A stretch of 64,000 nt of DNA from Malurus cyaneus samueli (GCA_009741485.1 CM019216.1:50669792-50733791), one strand, 5' to 3'; shown: positions 1 to 13,287, numbered from the stretch's first letter. The notes: generated from the letters alone by a model not told the origin. A program made the numbers and translations.

Positions 1-3000
1 TTTCTGTGCTTTTGTGTAGAGAAGGTGTTTATTTCAGGGTTGGATTTCAGAATGATCTGCTTCCTTCCTCAGAAGTGACTGATGACAGGATTTGGCAGGA
101 ATGGAGACCTGTGCTAAGAACCTTTTAATTCAGTGGGTGTCAGATCAAAACACAGAGCAGATGAACCAAAGAGAGTGAAAGAAGAAATTTCCTGGATATG
201 TAAGGTTTTCTCATTCTCTTTCTTTTTCTTCTTGATCTGTTATTTATTGAACCTCTTATTGCAACAAAGCAATGTGAGAAGGGGGCATTTGACTTGTGAG
301 ATAGGAAAAGGGAAAAGCATTTTCCCCACAGGAGTAGGTTTGTCTGCATAACTCCAATGATCAGCAGAAACCTTTAAGTAGCTGCCCACCCTGACTCACC
401 AGGCTTTCAAACAAGGTGTCTCAGCATTTGGTTTCACACTGGGTATGCAGGAACCTGCAGGGACCCTATAAACTTATATGGCTGTGACATTTTATGGGGT
501 GTATTCTGCTGGGGCCAGGTGTGTGACCCTTGGAGGCTGCCATAAGGCACTCTTGATGCACACACCAGCCTTACACAAGCATGCCAGCCTGCAAAGAGCC
601 CCATCTGAGGAAATAATCTGTTCTGCTTCTCTCCCAGCTCAAGACAAATGTCTGCATTAGCTGATGCTGGTGGCTGGAGGCTGAGGCAAATGAAGTAAGA
701 ACTCCTGAATAGATGCACTCACTGGCATTTTTATCTACACTGCCCTGAAATCTGGCTGTCCTTTGCACTTGACAGATAGGAAGGCTCCTAAGCAGCTGCT
801 GTTTGATGGCTAAATATACATTTTTCCCACAGAGATTGCTGTCCCTCCTTGCAGGCTGCAGCAGAGCCTTTAAACCCCCCGTGGACAGAGAAAACAACAC
901 CACACAGAGCCATCACATAGATTATATAAATAGTGGAGAGACCCTGGGGCACAGAGGAGAATGTGCATGCTGGCTCCTAGGGCAACCATCACTGGAAAGG
1001 ATGATTCTTATGTAAGAAGTTATAGGATAAGGACATTTGTATTTTGATTTCCCCTGCAAATACAGAATGCATGAAGGTGCCATTTACAGAATCCACTGCC
1101 ATGATTTGGGGAGTGTAACAGCAAACACAGCCCAAAGTCAGGCATGGAATGGAGACTAATTTCCTGTGTGGTACACCCTTGCAGGGCTCACAGAGTCTTG
1201 CAGGACCCAGAGACAGCACCCCCACCTCAGGGTGGTTTCCCTGCAGTCACCTACTTGAGGCTGATTCTCCTGCAGGTTGCACTAGAAAAGGCATAAGAAA
1301 GACACTGAAGCCTAATTATGCTTTGTAAATGAATGGGAAGATTAAAAGATCAGGAGGAAGAATGCCTTTACCAATTGAAAAGGACAGTTGTTTTTTGCTA
1401 AGCATATGCATACCTTGGACATCTTGTTCTCATGACTGAGACAAGTGAGGAATTCTGGTAAGATCCTAAAAACCACAGGGGAGAAACCAGCTTCAGCCTG
1501 TCAGTAAAGGCAGAAATCTGTTTAAAAGGCCACATTAGTGATCTGGATAAGAAACAATACAAGTGGCTGATTTGGCAGAGTATTGATCAGCTGTGCCCAT
1601 GGTGAATTATCTTTCTGTCTTTTGGGAATGGAGCCACTGGATTCCTTTGTCAAAGGCTCCTCTCACTGCTGTTCTCTGCCAGTTTCCTTGTAGCCTAACA
1701 GGATGTCCATGCTGATCTGTCTCATTGCTGGCCCTGTTTGCAAATTTTCCTAACTCAGACTAGGCAGCATCCACAGCACTCTAACTGCTGATCTCAAACA
1801 ACAAGAGAAAATGTGTTATTCCTCTCTTGCTCTGTGTTTTCTCAAACATGAATATCTTGTACCACTTCTGCACTCTCTTTGAACATGAGATTTTAAGTGA
1901 CTCAGACACTAAGATTTATGCTGATAAGATAAAGACTTGGGGCTATACTTTTGTTATTCACAGCAGAGGCCAGAGATCCGCTTTTAGCCCATGGAAGGAT
2001 GTTTGATGTACAAGTGCTACAGAACTACTGCAATGGCAATATTTTCCATTTTATCAGCACTTTTTATCAGAAGTTCTTCTACATTACTGAGCCCCTGGGA
2101 ACGTAGATGGAATTTGCAGACATACCACTGGAAATGTGCTTGCAGATCTGATGTCATTTAAGCAAATTGCCTGTCTATGGGTGAAGCCAAATTTACATGG
2201 TTCACTCTAGTTTTTTAAGGCAGTGAGAATAGACAGGAACTTAAATACCTTTAAAAAAATTAGGTCTTGGTCAAATTTTACTGATTAAGCTGTGTTCTGT
2301 AATTTGAACATAAGCTCTGCAAGAGCAGGTGGGAAAATTGACTCTGACTCTTTGGCCAGGGTAGCTGTGAATAATAAAGGCAGAATTAATAAGGCTTCTG
2401 GTCTTGTGCAAGATTTTTGTCAGGTCCATTCCTGACCAATATTACAGGCTACTGCAGCCACCTAGGCAAGAGTCTGGTCTTATGTCCTTATGCTCACATA
2501 AGAGGTAGGATGAGCTCGATGCAGTTCACTTGTGTTCAAATATTGTGCATGAACAACATAAAATTGTCACACACTTTTGCTGGTTGATACAGTGTCTGTT
2601 TTGCTGAGAAGATATGTTTCTTTAATGGCCAGCTCTGTGAAATTTCCCAAAGGCAGAAAGCTGTTTTCTGCTGAGAAAAGTTTGCTTTCTCTTTCTGTCT
2701 TTTACACATATAAATTAAAAATTCTTTTATGTCTGATTAAAGAAACAGAAAAAGTGGAGAAAACCCTGTTTATGATGCTGTTTGCCATTGTTTTTCTTTC
2801 CTGTAGGGCTATATAGTTTCTTCAGGCAAATAGAGGAGGCAGAATTCAATGTGGAGAAGAAAGCACCATGGGACACTTTCCTTGCTCTGACTCCAGCCCA
2901 TGCAGCACAAGTTATTCCTTTTTAGGGCATCCAGGTTTTGTGGCCTGGGTATTTGTTTAATTTTGTTCCATTCCTCTTTCTTCCTTCTGGGTGAAATATT

Positions 3001-3194
3001 TTGCATTGATGAGTAACGCTGTGTAGTATCTAAATGTCAGCTGCCAGTGGCATCTCAGTCTATAAGATCCACAAGTTGTAATGAAATTACACAGAACTGA
3101 GAGAGTGAGGTAAAGGCAATTTTTTAAATTGAGCTTACTAGGGAAATAAAAAGTATAAAAAGTCAGGGAAAATTAATACACTGAAAGTGTAACA
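1..3194. other. Unique non-coding DNA, no gene seen
   Basis: No open frame here exceeds about 110 codons. Those present, for example on the minus strand at 571-903, have no recognisable domain and overlap other short frames on both strands, as random sequence does. I see no transposable element ends, no CpG-dense promoter and no tandem array. The part from 1 to about 1250 is somewhat less AT-rich than what follows. The last few tens of bases lead directly into the first CR1. Confidence 0.7.
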
Positions 3195-3491
3195 GAGGAA
3201 GCACTGATCTCTTCTCTCTGGTGACCTGTGACAGGATTCAAGGAAACAGCATGAAGATGAGCCATGGGAGGTTTATGTTGGATATAAGGGAAAGGTTTTT
3301 CATCCAGAGGGTGGCTGGGCACTGGAACAGGCTCCCCAGGGCACTGGTCACAGCACCAGCCTGACAGAGATCAAGAAGGGTTTGGACAATGCTCTCAGGC
3401 ACAGGGTGTGACTCTTGGGGTGTCTTGTGCAGGGCCAGGTATTGATGATCCTGATGGGTTTCTTCCAGCTCAGCATATTCTATGATTCTAC
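3195..3491 (+). mobile_element. CR1 LINE 3' fragment (copy 1)
   Basis: A 5'-truncated, non-autonomous relic of a chicken-repeat-1 retrotransposon. Only the 3' UTR is left, so no reverse transcriptase is present. It opens with 'gcactgatctcttctctctg', continues through 'tttatgttggatataaggg' and 'ggctccccagggcactggtc', and ends in the CR1-type terminal repeat 'attctatgattctacga'. That tail on the right puts the element on the plus strand. The wording matches the group with 'tttggacaatgctctcaggc', the same group as the copy at 57588. Short frames crossing it are by-products. CR1 does not normally make target-site duplications, and none is seen. Confidence 0.9.
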
Positions 3492-3747
3492 GACAAGAGG
3501 AAATGGTTTGAAGCTGTGCCGGGGGAAGTTCAGATTGAATATTAAGAAAAATTTCTTCACTGAGAGGCTTGTCAAGAATTGGAACAGGCTGCTCAGAAAA
3601 CTGGTGAAGTCACCAGTCTTGAAGGAATTTAAAAGATGTATATCTGTGGCACTTGGGAACATGGTTTAGGGAAGGAATTGGCAGTGCTGGTTTAATGGTT
3701 TGACTTGATGCTCTTAGTGGCCTTTTCCAACCTAAATGATTCTAGGA
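3492..3747 (+). mobile_element. CR1 LINE 3' fragment (copy 2)
   Basis: A second CR1 3' end abuts the first in the same orientation. It begins near 'gacaagaggaaatgg', runs through 'ttcagattgaatattaagaa', 'aatttcttcactgagaggct' and 'tggcacttgggaacatggtt', and ends 'ccttttccaacctaaatgat' plus 'tctagg'. It belongs to a different CR1 subfamily from its neighbour: the family with 'tggaacaggctg', 'gtgaagtcaccag' and 'gacttgatgctctta'. It looks more decayed, with only one tail unit surviving. Frames at 3415-3669 and 3480-3662 lie across it and are not genes. Confidence 0.88.
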
Positions 3748-6700
3748 GTCTTTTTTGGTAGAATAAAGAACACTGATATTTGCTGGATTGCAGCTGAGGT
3801 TCCCTACTGCTTCTGATATTAGCTTATTGTTGATAACATACTTATTAAAAAATGAAAAGCATCACGCTGAGGCAGAATTTCAAAGAAAGCTGGAAGGACC
3901 ATAAAGTGCTGGATGGATTTTTGCCACTCAAGTTACATGTGGGTAACAGTGAGCAGTGGGTAGAATGCAGCAGCTGGCTTTTCACATAAATGAATACTGT
4001 ACCAGAATGCTGACTTGTGGGAGCGCTACTCCCATTAAGCAGTAGGAGCTGTATCTTGCTGTTTTGGGCAAAAAGGTTTTATATAATTAGAGTTCTAATT
4101 AGAAATGCCAGACCTAATGTTCTGTTGTCTACTTTGGTTTGAGTGCTATAGGAAAATATTAACTTCTGACAGGAGTTTGCACCCACTAATTACTTGTGAA
4201 AAGATTTGGATGGAAAGCAGAGCCTCAATCTTTCAGTAAAAGGAAAAGCAATTAAAAGAAAAATCAAACCATTATATTATTAATTTCTCTCAATGATCTG
4301 TGTCATTACTGTTTTGTTATCACTGTCAACATTCCCTTATTAGCAGCATTCAGCCTGACATTTATTCTATCATCCCTGAACATAGCCCTGTCATAAGAAT
4401 GCTAAAGTGTGGGAATAAGTAATGTTATAATGATTGAAGTAAGACTTAGAGCCCAGCTGACCAGTATTCCCATCCATCTTTTGCAAATGATCCAAAGTGG
4501 TTAGAAAAGATAGATTTGGGGGTTACATTTCTTGTCAAGCATTCACAAATCTGTCATTTCCTCTTGATCAATGGTTCTTGCTGATGGTTACAGAAGTAAA
4601 ATAACACACGCTGTCATACGAAACTACTGTGACTTAGTTGTGCAATGGAGTGTGAAACCTTTTCCTTTCCCTTCCACATGAACATACAGACATATATCAG
4701 CTACGCTTGAAACAAACTTGAAAGTGAGGTTAAGTTGCCCAATGCCTCTCCACGTGTAATAATTCAATGAAAAAAAAAGAATCTCTATAGTGAGTGAACC
4801 ACTACACCTAAAACACGTCTAACATTCTCGAGGAGCCTATTTCTCTCTGATAAGGAATGGAACCTTGGGAAATTACTTTCCATAATTAGACAGTGCAGGA
4901 ATTTACAACTAATTACAATTCAGAACATGTGGGATAATCTAACCATTGAGAATAGTACTGGGGCAAGAATTCTGTCCACCAGCACATTGGCTTTGTCCAT
5001 TTGAATAATGATGTATTTTATATAGGTCTGCATTTTTTACTGGTTCTCAGAGTGACCTACACCACTACAGTGACAGTGGAATCACCTTTCTTTAGCTGTG
5101 ACCTATTCCTTCCATTGCAACATCTAGTTATACCTTCGCTGAAAAAAAAGATGCAAAATTAATTGGCTATATATGTTTGATTATCAGGGTAAAACCTAAA
5201 ACTTCAAGCCAAAGCCAGTGTACATAAGGACAATATAAAATATGTCATAAGCCTTGCACATAAAATATGCCTTAAACCTTCACACTAAATTCAGTAATAA
5301 AATTTGATTTTATTTGACCAATTATTGGAGCTCTTTCCTCCAACAGCAGCATACTACTGTTCTAAAAATTAGTCCTGGAAGGTAAGTTTCACACAAGACT
5401 TTCCACAAGAAAATTTGCACAGCTCTCTTCTCATCCCAAAAAGGCAAGGATGGGGGACATATATACAACCTCCTGTTTTACCTAAGTTCAAATAAACCTT
5501 TAAACTTGCAAATGTTAAAACATGACCTGTTCACCTGCAGAGGTACTTCACAGTTTGCAGATCTCCTGCAGCTTTATATTGTTACAGAGAGTGTAGTGTG
5601 TATATTAATTAATTAATGCAAACATGGCTGTACAGAAGGTTGCATGAAGAGCTGGCACCCTGTTAGGCACATCCGAGGGTGGGCACCTTGCCCCAGGTGA
5701 AGCAGGCAGCTGAATTCACCAGGCTGTCTTTGGTTTAATTCTTCTGCTTTATTAAATTGACCTTCTTTGTAATGTAATGCTGGTCTTTGCTGAGAATAGT
5801 AAATGATCCCTGTGGAGGAAAGAAATCAGAAGAAAAGACTGATATCTGAGCTGTCTTACAGCATATGCAGAACATTTAATGTTTTTATTTTTATTGCCAG
5901 CATGGTTGCTTATAGTAAGTTTAATTTTTCATCCAGTACTTTTTTGGCACAGTTCCCCTTAAAGAAGTGAAATGACATATCCATCTATCTTTTCAGTTCT
6001 GGGTGATAAAAGTACAATAAGAAAAGCAAATCTTAAATTAATTTTCTGTCATAAACAGAAATAAATTATAACTAAATTTTAGCTCCTCCTTCTCCTGCCA
6101 CAAGTCCTGCATTCAAACAAGCACTTCCTACAGGCTTCCTGCTAGTTTTTAAATAGTTCACTTTCTTTTCCTGTTTTTTCAGCTTTTATTTTTAAAATCT
6201 GTTTAGTGCAATGGATATACTAACTGTTTCATAATGTGTGATTTTAATGTAAAATATTGATTTGGAAAAGAAATGCCCAGAGAAACAGTCAAGCTTATGG
6301 TATGCAGATATTCACCTGGTTAGCCGTTACTAATCTAAAAGTAGGTTAATCCAAATTAAATTCTTATTGTACCTATTTGTTTAGCCCCAAAGCAGAGTTT
6401 GAAACCTGACTTTCCTTTACATGGCTGGCTGTTGTGCAATAGTTTTGACATTTGAATGCCTGTCTGAGCTGGCATTATTAATAGAGCTCATGAGAGTTTG
6501 CAGATTCCTGTGTCAGTCAAACCATTAACTGCTGAGATGCCTTTAGAAATGCTACATTTCATAATATTTCCTTTGTTGATTGCCTAGGTGACAGAACCTT
6601 TTTAAACAGAAGAGCAATGGAAAACAGATACTGAATAATCTTATTTATGCACATGAGTTTTTCTGTATGTGGGGAGACTAGCATTTTTGAAGAAGAGTAA

Positions 6701-9479
6701 CTCACAAACATTTACACATTTATGCATCCAAAACCTAGTTTTTACAAGTATTTTCCTTCTATTTCTACATTAGCCATGAGAGCAGATTTCAAATGTCTGT
6801 ACTAAAGTTCATAGTTATCACACAGTCCCAGTTTTGTTATGGTTGTGATACTGGGCACTGTGTGTCCACTTTGTGAGCTGCACGAAGGTAAATTAACAAC
6901 TTCTGTGAAGGCAGAAGAAAGAAAGGGTGGCTTCACAGAGAGGCTGAACTGCCCTGCTGTCTTTAAGGTGCTTGTTCTGAAAGCAAGGCACACTGCCAGG
7001 TCCTTTTGCAGGAGTTTGGCCATACCTACGAGGCTGGTAGACAATTCTGAAGACCTTTTCATCTGATATATTTCACACAAAGTAAACTCATTATGAAAGG
7101 ATTAAGCAGCTTAGGTATCATCCCCTTCACAGCTGCTTCTTTCCCTGAAGAGGTGCCAGGAAAAGGTTGTTTTTCATGAGGGTACTTTGTATGTGATGTG
7201 CAGAGAGAGTGGTCACACCTTGTGGACAACATGAATTTTAAAACAGTTGTGACTCCTGGATTGCCTTTCTTCCCTCTAAACCAGACAGAGCTGGTGCTCC
7301 TCTAAGGAACAAGAGTTAATTTCAGTCTCACCATTATTTCATGTAATAGGCTTTTTCATTTTTCATGAGGGAGGATATCCTCTTAAATGAATTTTGAAAC
7401 TCTGTGAGTATTTTACTGAACACATGCATAAAATATGGTAGGCTGAGCAGAGAATGACCAACATTCCTAATTTGTATATTGTGGCATCCACTGAAAGAAA
7501 CTGAAAAACAAGTTTGTTTTTCTTTTTAACATTTACTTTGATTTATGGCATGCTCAGTATTAGTAAGGATCACACAGAGAACAGCTGAGCAGCACTCAGT
7601 TTTTATCTGGGGTTAAACCACAACACATCTTAACTAATTCCAGCTTGATCATATCTCCATGTCTGACTCACATTCTGTATCTAAGTTTAGAGTAGCTATG
7701 ACTGGACTGAAGCACTGATGTTGAGATGACTTTGGCATAAACTTTTGGCATTTCCTTGGTACATGCAATTAAAGGCTGAGCTGTTGCTAGCCCAAAGTTC
7801 TGTGAATTGTGACTATGAGGATGCCTTGCCTTTCCAAATTAAGAACGTCAAAAATTCTGACTTGTTACATTTAAGGGAGGTAGGTGCAACATGCCATAAC
7901 ATTAGATTGGCTATTGGACTAAGTCAGAAACTTTGGATTAAGTGCCTGCCTCTGTGACTATTGTTTTTCTTCATTTTTGGAAAGCTCCTTCTCAAAGTAA
8001 CAAGACAAATTAAATGAAACTTTATCAAGTATATTTTTATAGAGAAAAAGGGAAGATTACAATTGTGAATGTTTGAAAATATAAAACAATCTTTCTGATG
8101 AATACTTGCTACGAGTAAAAAACAACCCCCACAATATGTGGTAGACATACCTGGAGAAATGTAAATTATGTACTTATCAACTCCGTAACATTATCTACTC
8201 TTGGTAATAAATCTGAAGTTTTGATGATAATTCATGTCAGTTCTCTGTGATATGCAAAGGAACAATATTCTCAGAACTTTGTGTTCATTTATTGGGTTTT
8301 ACAAATGATGTAAAGATTTTGTGACCAATATTTTCATCAGCTATTTCTCTTGTGTCTCTGAAATTATAAATTATTATGTGATGCTACAAAGTTGATGTAA
8401 ACATTTGCGATGATTCTTACTGAATGTCTGGAACTTATGCTGTCTAACAAGCTCCTGGTTAGTTTTTTGGTTCTTTTTTAACAGCCTTGAAAACATTTTT
8501 TGCCTCAATAACAGCAGAAGGAGGAGACTATTTTAGTTCTCAAACTTCCAGGGGAGGTTTGCAACCCACAGTGCAGCCAGGATGAAACACTGTTATGACT
8601 AAAGCCCCCTCTCTTGAAGCCTTATAAACTGTGGTCCAAAATGAGATCCCTTGAGCTCTCCTGGGCCACAGCAGGCTGTGACAGCAACTTCCCACTGAAT
8701 GGGGCCCCTCAGAACCAGTGGGATCTGGAGCCTTTTGTGCTCCAGGATCGATGAACGATTCCCACTTCTTGAGGCTTGACCCTTCACCCACTGAGAAGTT
8801 GCAAAGGATCTGAATGGTTCATTATTCTCTGAGGGAATTTTTTCACAAGTACCTTGTGCAGACTCTTCTGGTCTCTGTGCGTGCAAGTGAGCATATGATA
8901 GAGCAAATGCAGGAGTAATACTGCTCTCCTGGATTTCTGAAATATTAAACTTGTAAATAAGTTACTGTTTCAGTACAGTAAATCCCATATGAGTCCTTTG
9001 CTATTTTTTTCAGTTACAGGTTCAGATAAGTTAAATGCTGTTAAGTTTAAGTTAAGTGCTCTCAGGCTCTTAGGTCATACTGCTTTTCGTCCTTGCCCTA
9101 TCTATCCTTCTGTTTAGGTTAACTCACCTCATAATACAGATTTCCAAACATTCAAACTTCAAAATTATCTTTTCAATTGTCTCAAAACACTAGACTGGTT
9201 TTTGCTTAGAATTCTCACATCTTGTGTTCCGACAACGTTATGGAAGACCAGCACCATTTAAAGTGGAGATACAAATTCCTTAGCACGAGTTAGTGCTGCT
9301 GATGAACTTGTTTGGCAAAAACAAAACATCAGCAACAGAATTCAGAAAAAAATTTCCACTTAGCCTAGAAGTGCTCTCTTCAAGAACATCCCAGATTCTG
9401 CCTCATAGCTTGTCCTCCCCAGCTTCTGTATGTTTTTCTCTTTTTTCTTTTGACATCTTATTAGATGTTGGTACTTGTG

Positions 9480-9504
9480 TAATACTCTACTTGTTAGAGT
9501 ATTA
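9480..9504. repeat. Perfect inverted repeat, 10-bp arms, 5-nt loop
   Basis: The arms 'taatactcta' (9480-9489) and 'tagagtatta' (9495-9504) are exact reverse complements around the loop 'cttgt'. The pairing does not extend outward (9479 g against 9505 t). No run of T follows, and this is vertebrate DNA, so it is not a bacterial-type terminator. It is too short for a microRNA precursor. It may be chance. Confidence 0.6.
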
Positions 9505-10260
9505 TCAGGAATGACCCTTTCCTGAAAAAAGTCTTCATAGTGAGCCCCTGAGCTTCTGTTCTTGTCTTAGATCAAAAGAAAGACTAGAGCAAGCTTTAGA
9601 TATGAATGCTGAAACAGGCCCTTTATAGGAAAAAAAATAATAAAAAGAGAAGCTGCATCTTCTTCATGATAAGCATGTCTTAGCAGGAAAAAAGGTATAA
9701 AGATACCAGGTGCTGTGTGGTGTCTCTGTATATTTGCCATGACAATGAAGGTGTCTGAGAGTTTCTGTTGCTTCATAGTGAAGGAAGATCACATTTTCTG
9801 CATGAATCAAATGGAACTGACTTTATAAGGCTTGTCCGCTTCCCTTCTCTTAAAATAAAAAGGGAATCAAAGCATGGCATCTATACACAGGAAAGATATC
9901 AACTGAAGCAGAAAAATATTTCTAGAAGTCATGGGAAAAAAACAAATGGTGGGGAGTTTACACATTTTTGAAAGACCCTAGCGAGTGAAAAAAATTATGC
10001 TTTCTTTGCTTGAAAAAATTGAAAAAAGGTTTGAACAGCTTGGCTACAAAAGGGCAGGTTTAGCACAGGCAACCTCTCCCGTCTGAACACAGAGCAGAAT
10101 TTATTAATTAGTAATTATTTCTATAAAGAACAGTGTCATGCTGACAGCAATAATGAAAAATTCATGACAGAGACTTAACACTCTAATCTGCTGGATTACT
10201 ATAAGGAGGCTGCCAAACTTGGGCAACCAGCCAGTGCCAGGAACACAAACAAATATCATA

Positions 10261-10274
10261 GTTCCCATAGAAAC
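10261..10274. promoter_or_regulatory. RFX X-box-like motif (candidate)
   Basis: The 14-mer 'gttcccatagaaac' resembles the RFX-family X-box (two GTTNCC-type half sites back to back), which enhancers of ciliary and neural genes often carry. It sits in a repeat-free stretch (about 10195-10390) that also contains 'gatttaattatgacc'. There is no nearby transcription start or CpG island. The left half site carries a substitution against the best consensus. A single motif of this kind has little weight without conservation. Confidence 0.25.
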
Positions 10275-11513
10275 TGGGATCACCTTGGAGATGATTAATA
10301 CCAGTCTGACTTAAAATGGGTGTTCCAGAGATATCACTCTCTGCTGATTTAATTATGACCCAGTGTAATATAGCCGAGTGTCTCTGGAGAAAAATAACTC
10401 TATATTTCTCACATCCTTCCTCCTACCCCTTAGTGGAAGTCTGAGAAGGATATTATTTTATTTTGGTTTTTTGCTATTAAAAGAAAACCGAAAACCATAT
10501 AGCACATGTCCCAGAGTCATGCATGTCACACTGGAACATAAACAGATATAGCGAGGACCATTTGGAGTGTTTAAAAACTTCTTTTTTTTTGGTTTTCATT
10601 TGTTTGCTTGTTTGTCTTGTAAAATTATATATTGCTCATATCTGCTGTACTCTGAGCAATACAAACTATCAACAGTTTTCATACTTAAGCGGAGTACATC
10701 GGCTGGTGCTAGAATAATTTTTACAATCCATTAAAAATGGAGACTTGTGAACAGAATACTATTCTGAGGTTTTACAGTGTAGGCAAAAATAAAATGTTAA
10801 TTTCACAAGAGTCTGTGGAAAAAAAAAAATCTAAGCAAAAAGTAGATCTTTTTGGAGTTGTCATCAGAGAATCTAGGTATTCTATGAATAAAATACTCTT
10901 TGTGCTTCATTCACCATATCTAACACTTGTCGTGTCATTCATATCTGTGTCTCAATTAATAAAAAGTTAATATAAAATCTTGTATGTTAATATGTTTTTC
11001 TAAAGGACAAATCTCCTAAAAGGGCTAGATCTGTAAGAAGATCTTCTACCATTATCATTGAACTAGCATAAAATTCAGTTTTCCTTCTATGTTTTCTTGA
11101 GGATCAATTTTTCATGCACATTTCTGATACACGAAAAGTTTAAAATTTAACAGCATTTTGTGAGAGATGACACATCTACCAAAATGAGCTCTTATATAAT
11201 ATTTACATAAAATATTATTATTGACAGCTATTTATTGAAAACTAATCTAACTGCATCAATAGCTCTGCAATGGCCTCACAGGGAAAAAGAATGTTTCTGA
11301 TTCATCTGCACTATCTCAGATTTGAAAGCTGAATTTAAAAGGTAAGTAAAATGGAAGGATATGAAAGGGTATGCAAAGAGAAAGGCTAATTAAAGCTTAA
11401 AAGCATTAATTTTAAAGTATCTGAAGTATTAACAGAATGACAAAATAGTTTTTCTAGCTGTTCAAAAATGGACAATTGATATTAATGGGTGAAGGAAAGA
11501 AGTCTGAAGTGGT

Positions 11514-13286
11514 TGAAATTCAGAAATGCAATTCCAAAACTATTGCTGACTACAGAGCATAACACTTTTTGACACCTGTGTCCTAAACTCATCCCAAACC
11601 CTCTTCAATTCTTGTTTGAATCTAAATGCAGCCTGGATCCTCTTACCTCTTACATTTTTGTGCATGTTTAAATTTGCTGCTGAGAATAGCTTCATTGGCC
11701 TCAGCAGGGCCATTTGTGGCAGAAAATTAAGCACATGAATAAACATTTCTAAGCTTGCTACAAATTGTGCTCTTCTCTATAGTGTCTGTACAGCAAATAT
11801 CAGCTTGTCTAAGAGTTTAATGGTGACATAACTCGCTTTGTCAAAGCAAGAAATAGCAAAGTTTTGGTCATAATTTGCATGCAGAGTGTTGAAACATAAA
11901 CAATTTTATAGTTTAATCAACAATTAAACCAGATCGAAGATCAAACCAGATCAAAACTGGAGTTTTCCAAACGTAATATCAACAAAAATTCCTATCATGA
12001 CCCTTTGCCACTGGTCTCATACAGAGATCAATTTTTGGGAATTTGGTGCATATATATAGTGTCAGTGGTTCAAAGGCTTGTATTCATGTATCTGTGCTTG
12101 AATATATTACTAGAGAAGGATTTTCTCTATTTTCTCCTTGCCTCAAGTGTCATGAATTTATTTGCTTGTCTTCTGTAGTATTTTTGTGAATAATTATGCT
12201 AAATACTGGAAATGCCATAGAAAAATTCAGCAATCTGCTCACATGCTCCTGACAACTCCCTTGCTGAGTAATGGGATAATATTATATTGATAGTAATTCA
12301 AATTATATAAATAGTAATTCAAATTATATAACTAATGGAAACATAACATATTAAAGATAAATCAAGGCTTTGTGTGGTGTTCTGTGTTTCCTAATGCCAT
12401 TCTAGAACTTATATCAATGACAAATACATAACAGGAAGCAATTTGTTGGATTCTGTGAATTATTTCAAAAAATAGGAGGAAAACTGCTCAAAGAAATACA
12501 ACCATATGCCAATATGAGAATGTGTTCTAAAGGCTGATAAACTTTTTTCATGTAAGTATGATTTATAAACTGAAAGTTGAATCCTTTCTATGCCAGGAAT
12601 ACAATCAGCAGATGCTTTGAATGCTCCAAACAGCATTCAGCTTTCAAGGGGACCTAAGCAGGTTTTGTGCTCCACCCACAAGAAGCCTCATTGACTTTAA
12701 TAAAGATAAGTTATACTGAGGCAGATGCCAGTGCTCAAACCATGGTTTCTACATGACAATGTTTTATCAATGGATCACTTGGATGCAGAAAGAATTTGTT
12801 CATATTTTCTTTCCTTGATGAAAATTCTTTTCTTGCAGTACTTTCCATTCTTTTGTGTCCTGATACTGTCCTACAGAATATTTTTTTCACTGACAGAGCT
12901 GATAAGGACTAGAAGTAATTAGTTGATCATGTCCAAATGTGTGCATTCAACTGACTGTAATTTAAACACTGTTTTATTTTCCTAGGGTAACTTCTATCCA
13001 TGTCAGCATTGAACTTCAACAAATCTTTATGAAGCCACAGTTAAGCAAAAAATATTGTCATGCCTGTAATGCCTACCCAGGTGTAGAATAATAGCACATG
13101 TGTGAGGGGTTAAAGGCCTGTTTCGCAGAAGAAATTGCTGCGTGTGTTGTCAGTCATATCTGATGGTGTTCCACCATGAATCAGTGTCACAGCAGAAAGC
13201 AGAACCCAGTGCTCCTCTCTCTGGCTTCCTGATTTGCTCACATTTGACCTTTTAGGACAGAAAATAAAAATACACTGGGTATCTTA
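11514..13286 (+). repeat. Direct duplication, copy A (1773 bp)
   Basis: This segment recurs at 14774-16546 at a constant offset of 3260 bp with no insertions or deletions. Reading the two line by line I found five substitutions: 12009 c/t, 12042 t/g, 12990 a/g, 12992 t/a and 12994 c/t (copy A/copy B). That is about 99.7% identity. The left limit is the shared 'tgaaatt' and the right limit the shared 'atctta', directly before the N at 13287. The ends are not inverted repeats, there is no poly-A or CR1 tail, and the inside encodes nothing recognised, so it does not look like a transposon. The 65- and 68-codon frames in it appear identically in copy B and are not considered genes. Confidence 0.95.
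12291..12332 (+). repeat. Two copies of a 21-bp AT-rich unit
   Basis: The unit starting 'tagtaattcaaattatata' occurs at 12291-12311 and again at 12312-12332 with one difference at the last base. It lies inside duplication copy A. The same pair is present unchanged in copy B at 15551-15592, so it predates the larger duplication event or is the same locus assembled twice. Confidence 0.85.
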
Positions 13287-13287
13287 N
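13287..13287. other. Assembly gap, single N
   Basis: This is the only ambiguous base in the window, between 'atctta' and 'atctgcatag'. A single N is a common way of marking a join of unknown or minimal size between contigs. It sits exactly at the last base shared by the two copies of the 1773-bp duplication, so the contig on its left ends where the repeat ends. The distance across it should be treated as unknown. Confidence 0.9.

Larger units (their letters stand above)
3748..11513. other. Unique AT-rich non-coding DNA
   Basis: No gene is seen in this 7.8 kb. All open frames are under about 100 codons and lack known domains. The segment 6440-6620 ('ggcattattaatagagctca', 'ttgttgattgcctaggtgac') has the even, repeat-free texture often seen in conserved non-coding elements, but this is only an impression. 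A short perfect hairpin (9480-9504) and an RFX-like motif (10261-10274) are listed separately. Small direct repeats occur near 9026-9060 ('aagttaaatgctgtt' / 'aagtttaagttaagt'). Nothing else stands out. Confidence 0.65.

Noticed and set aside
8540..8886. Two overlapping minus-strand frames (83 and 95 codons) as a gene or LTR
   Set aside because: The segment is somewhat GC-richer than its flanks, but I could not recognise a protein, an LTR layout or element ends.
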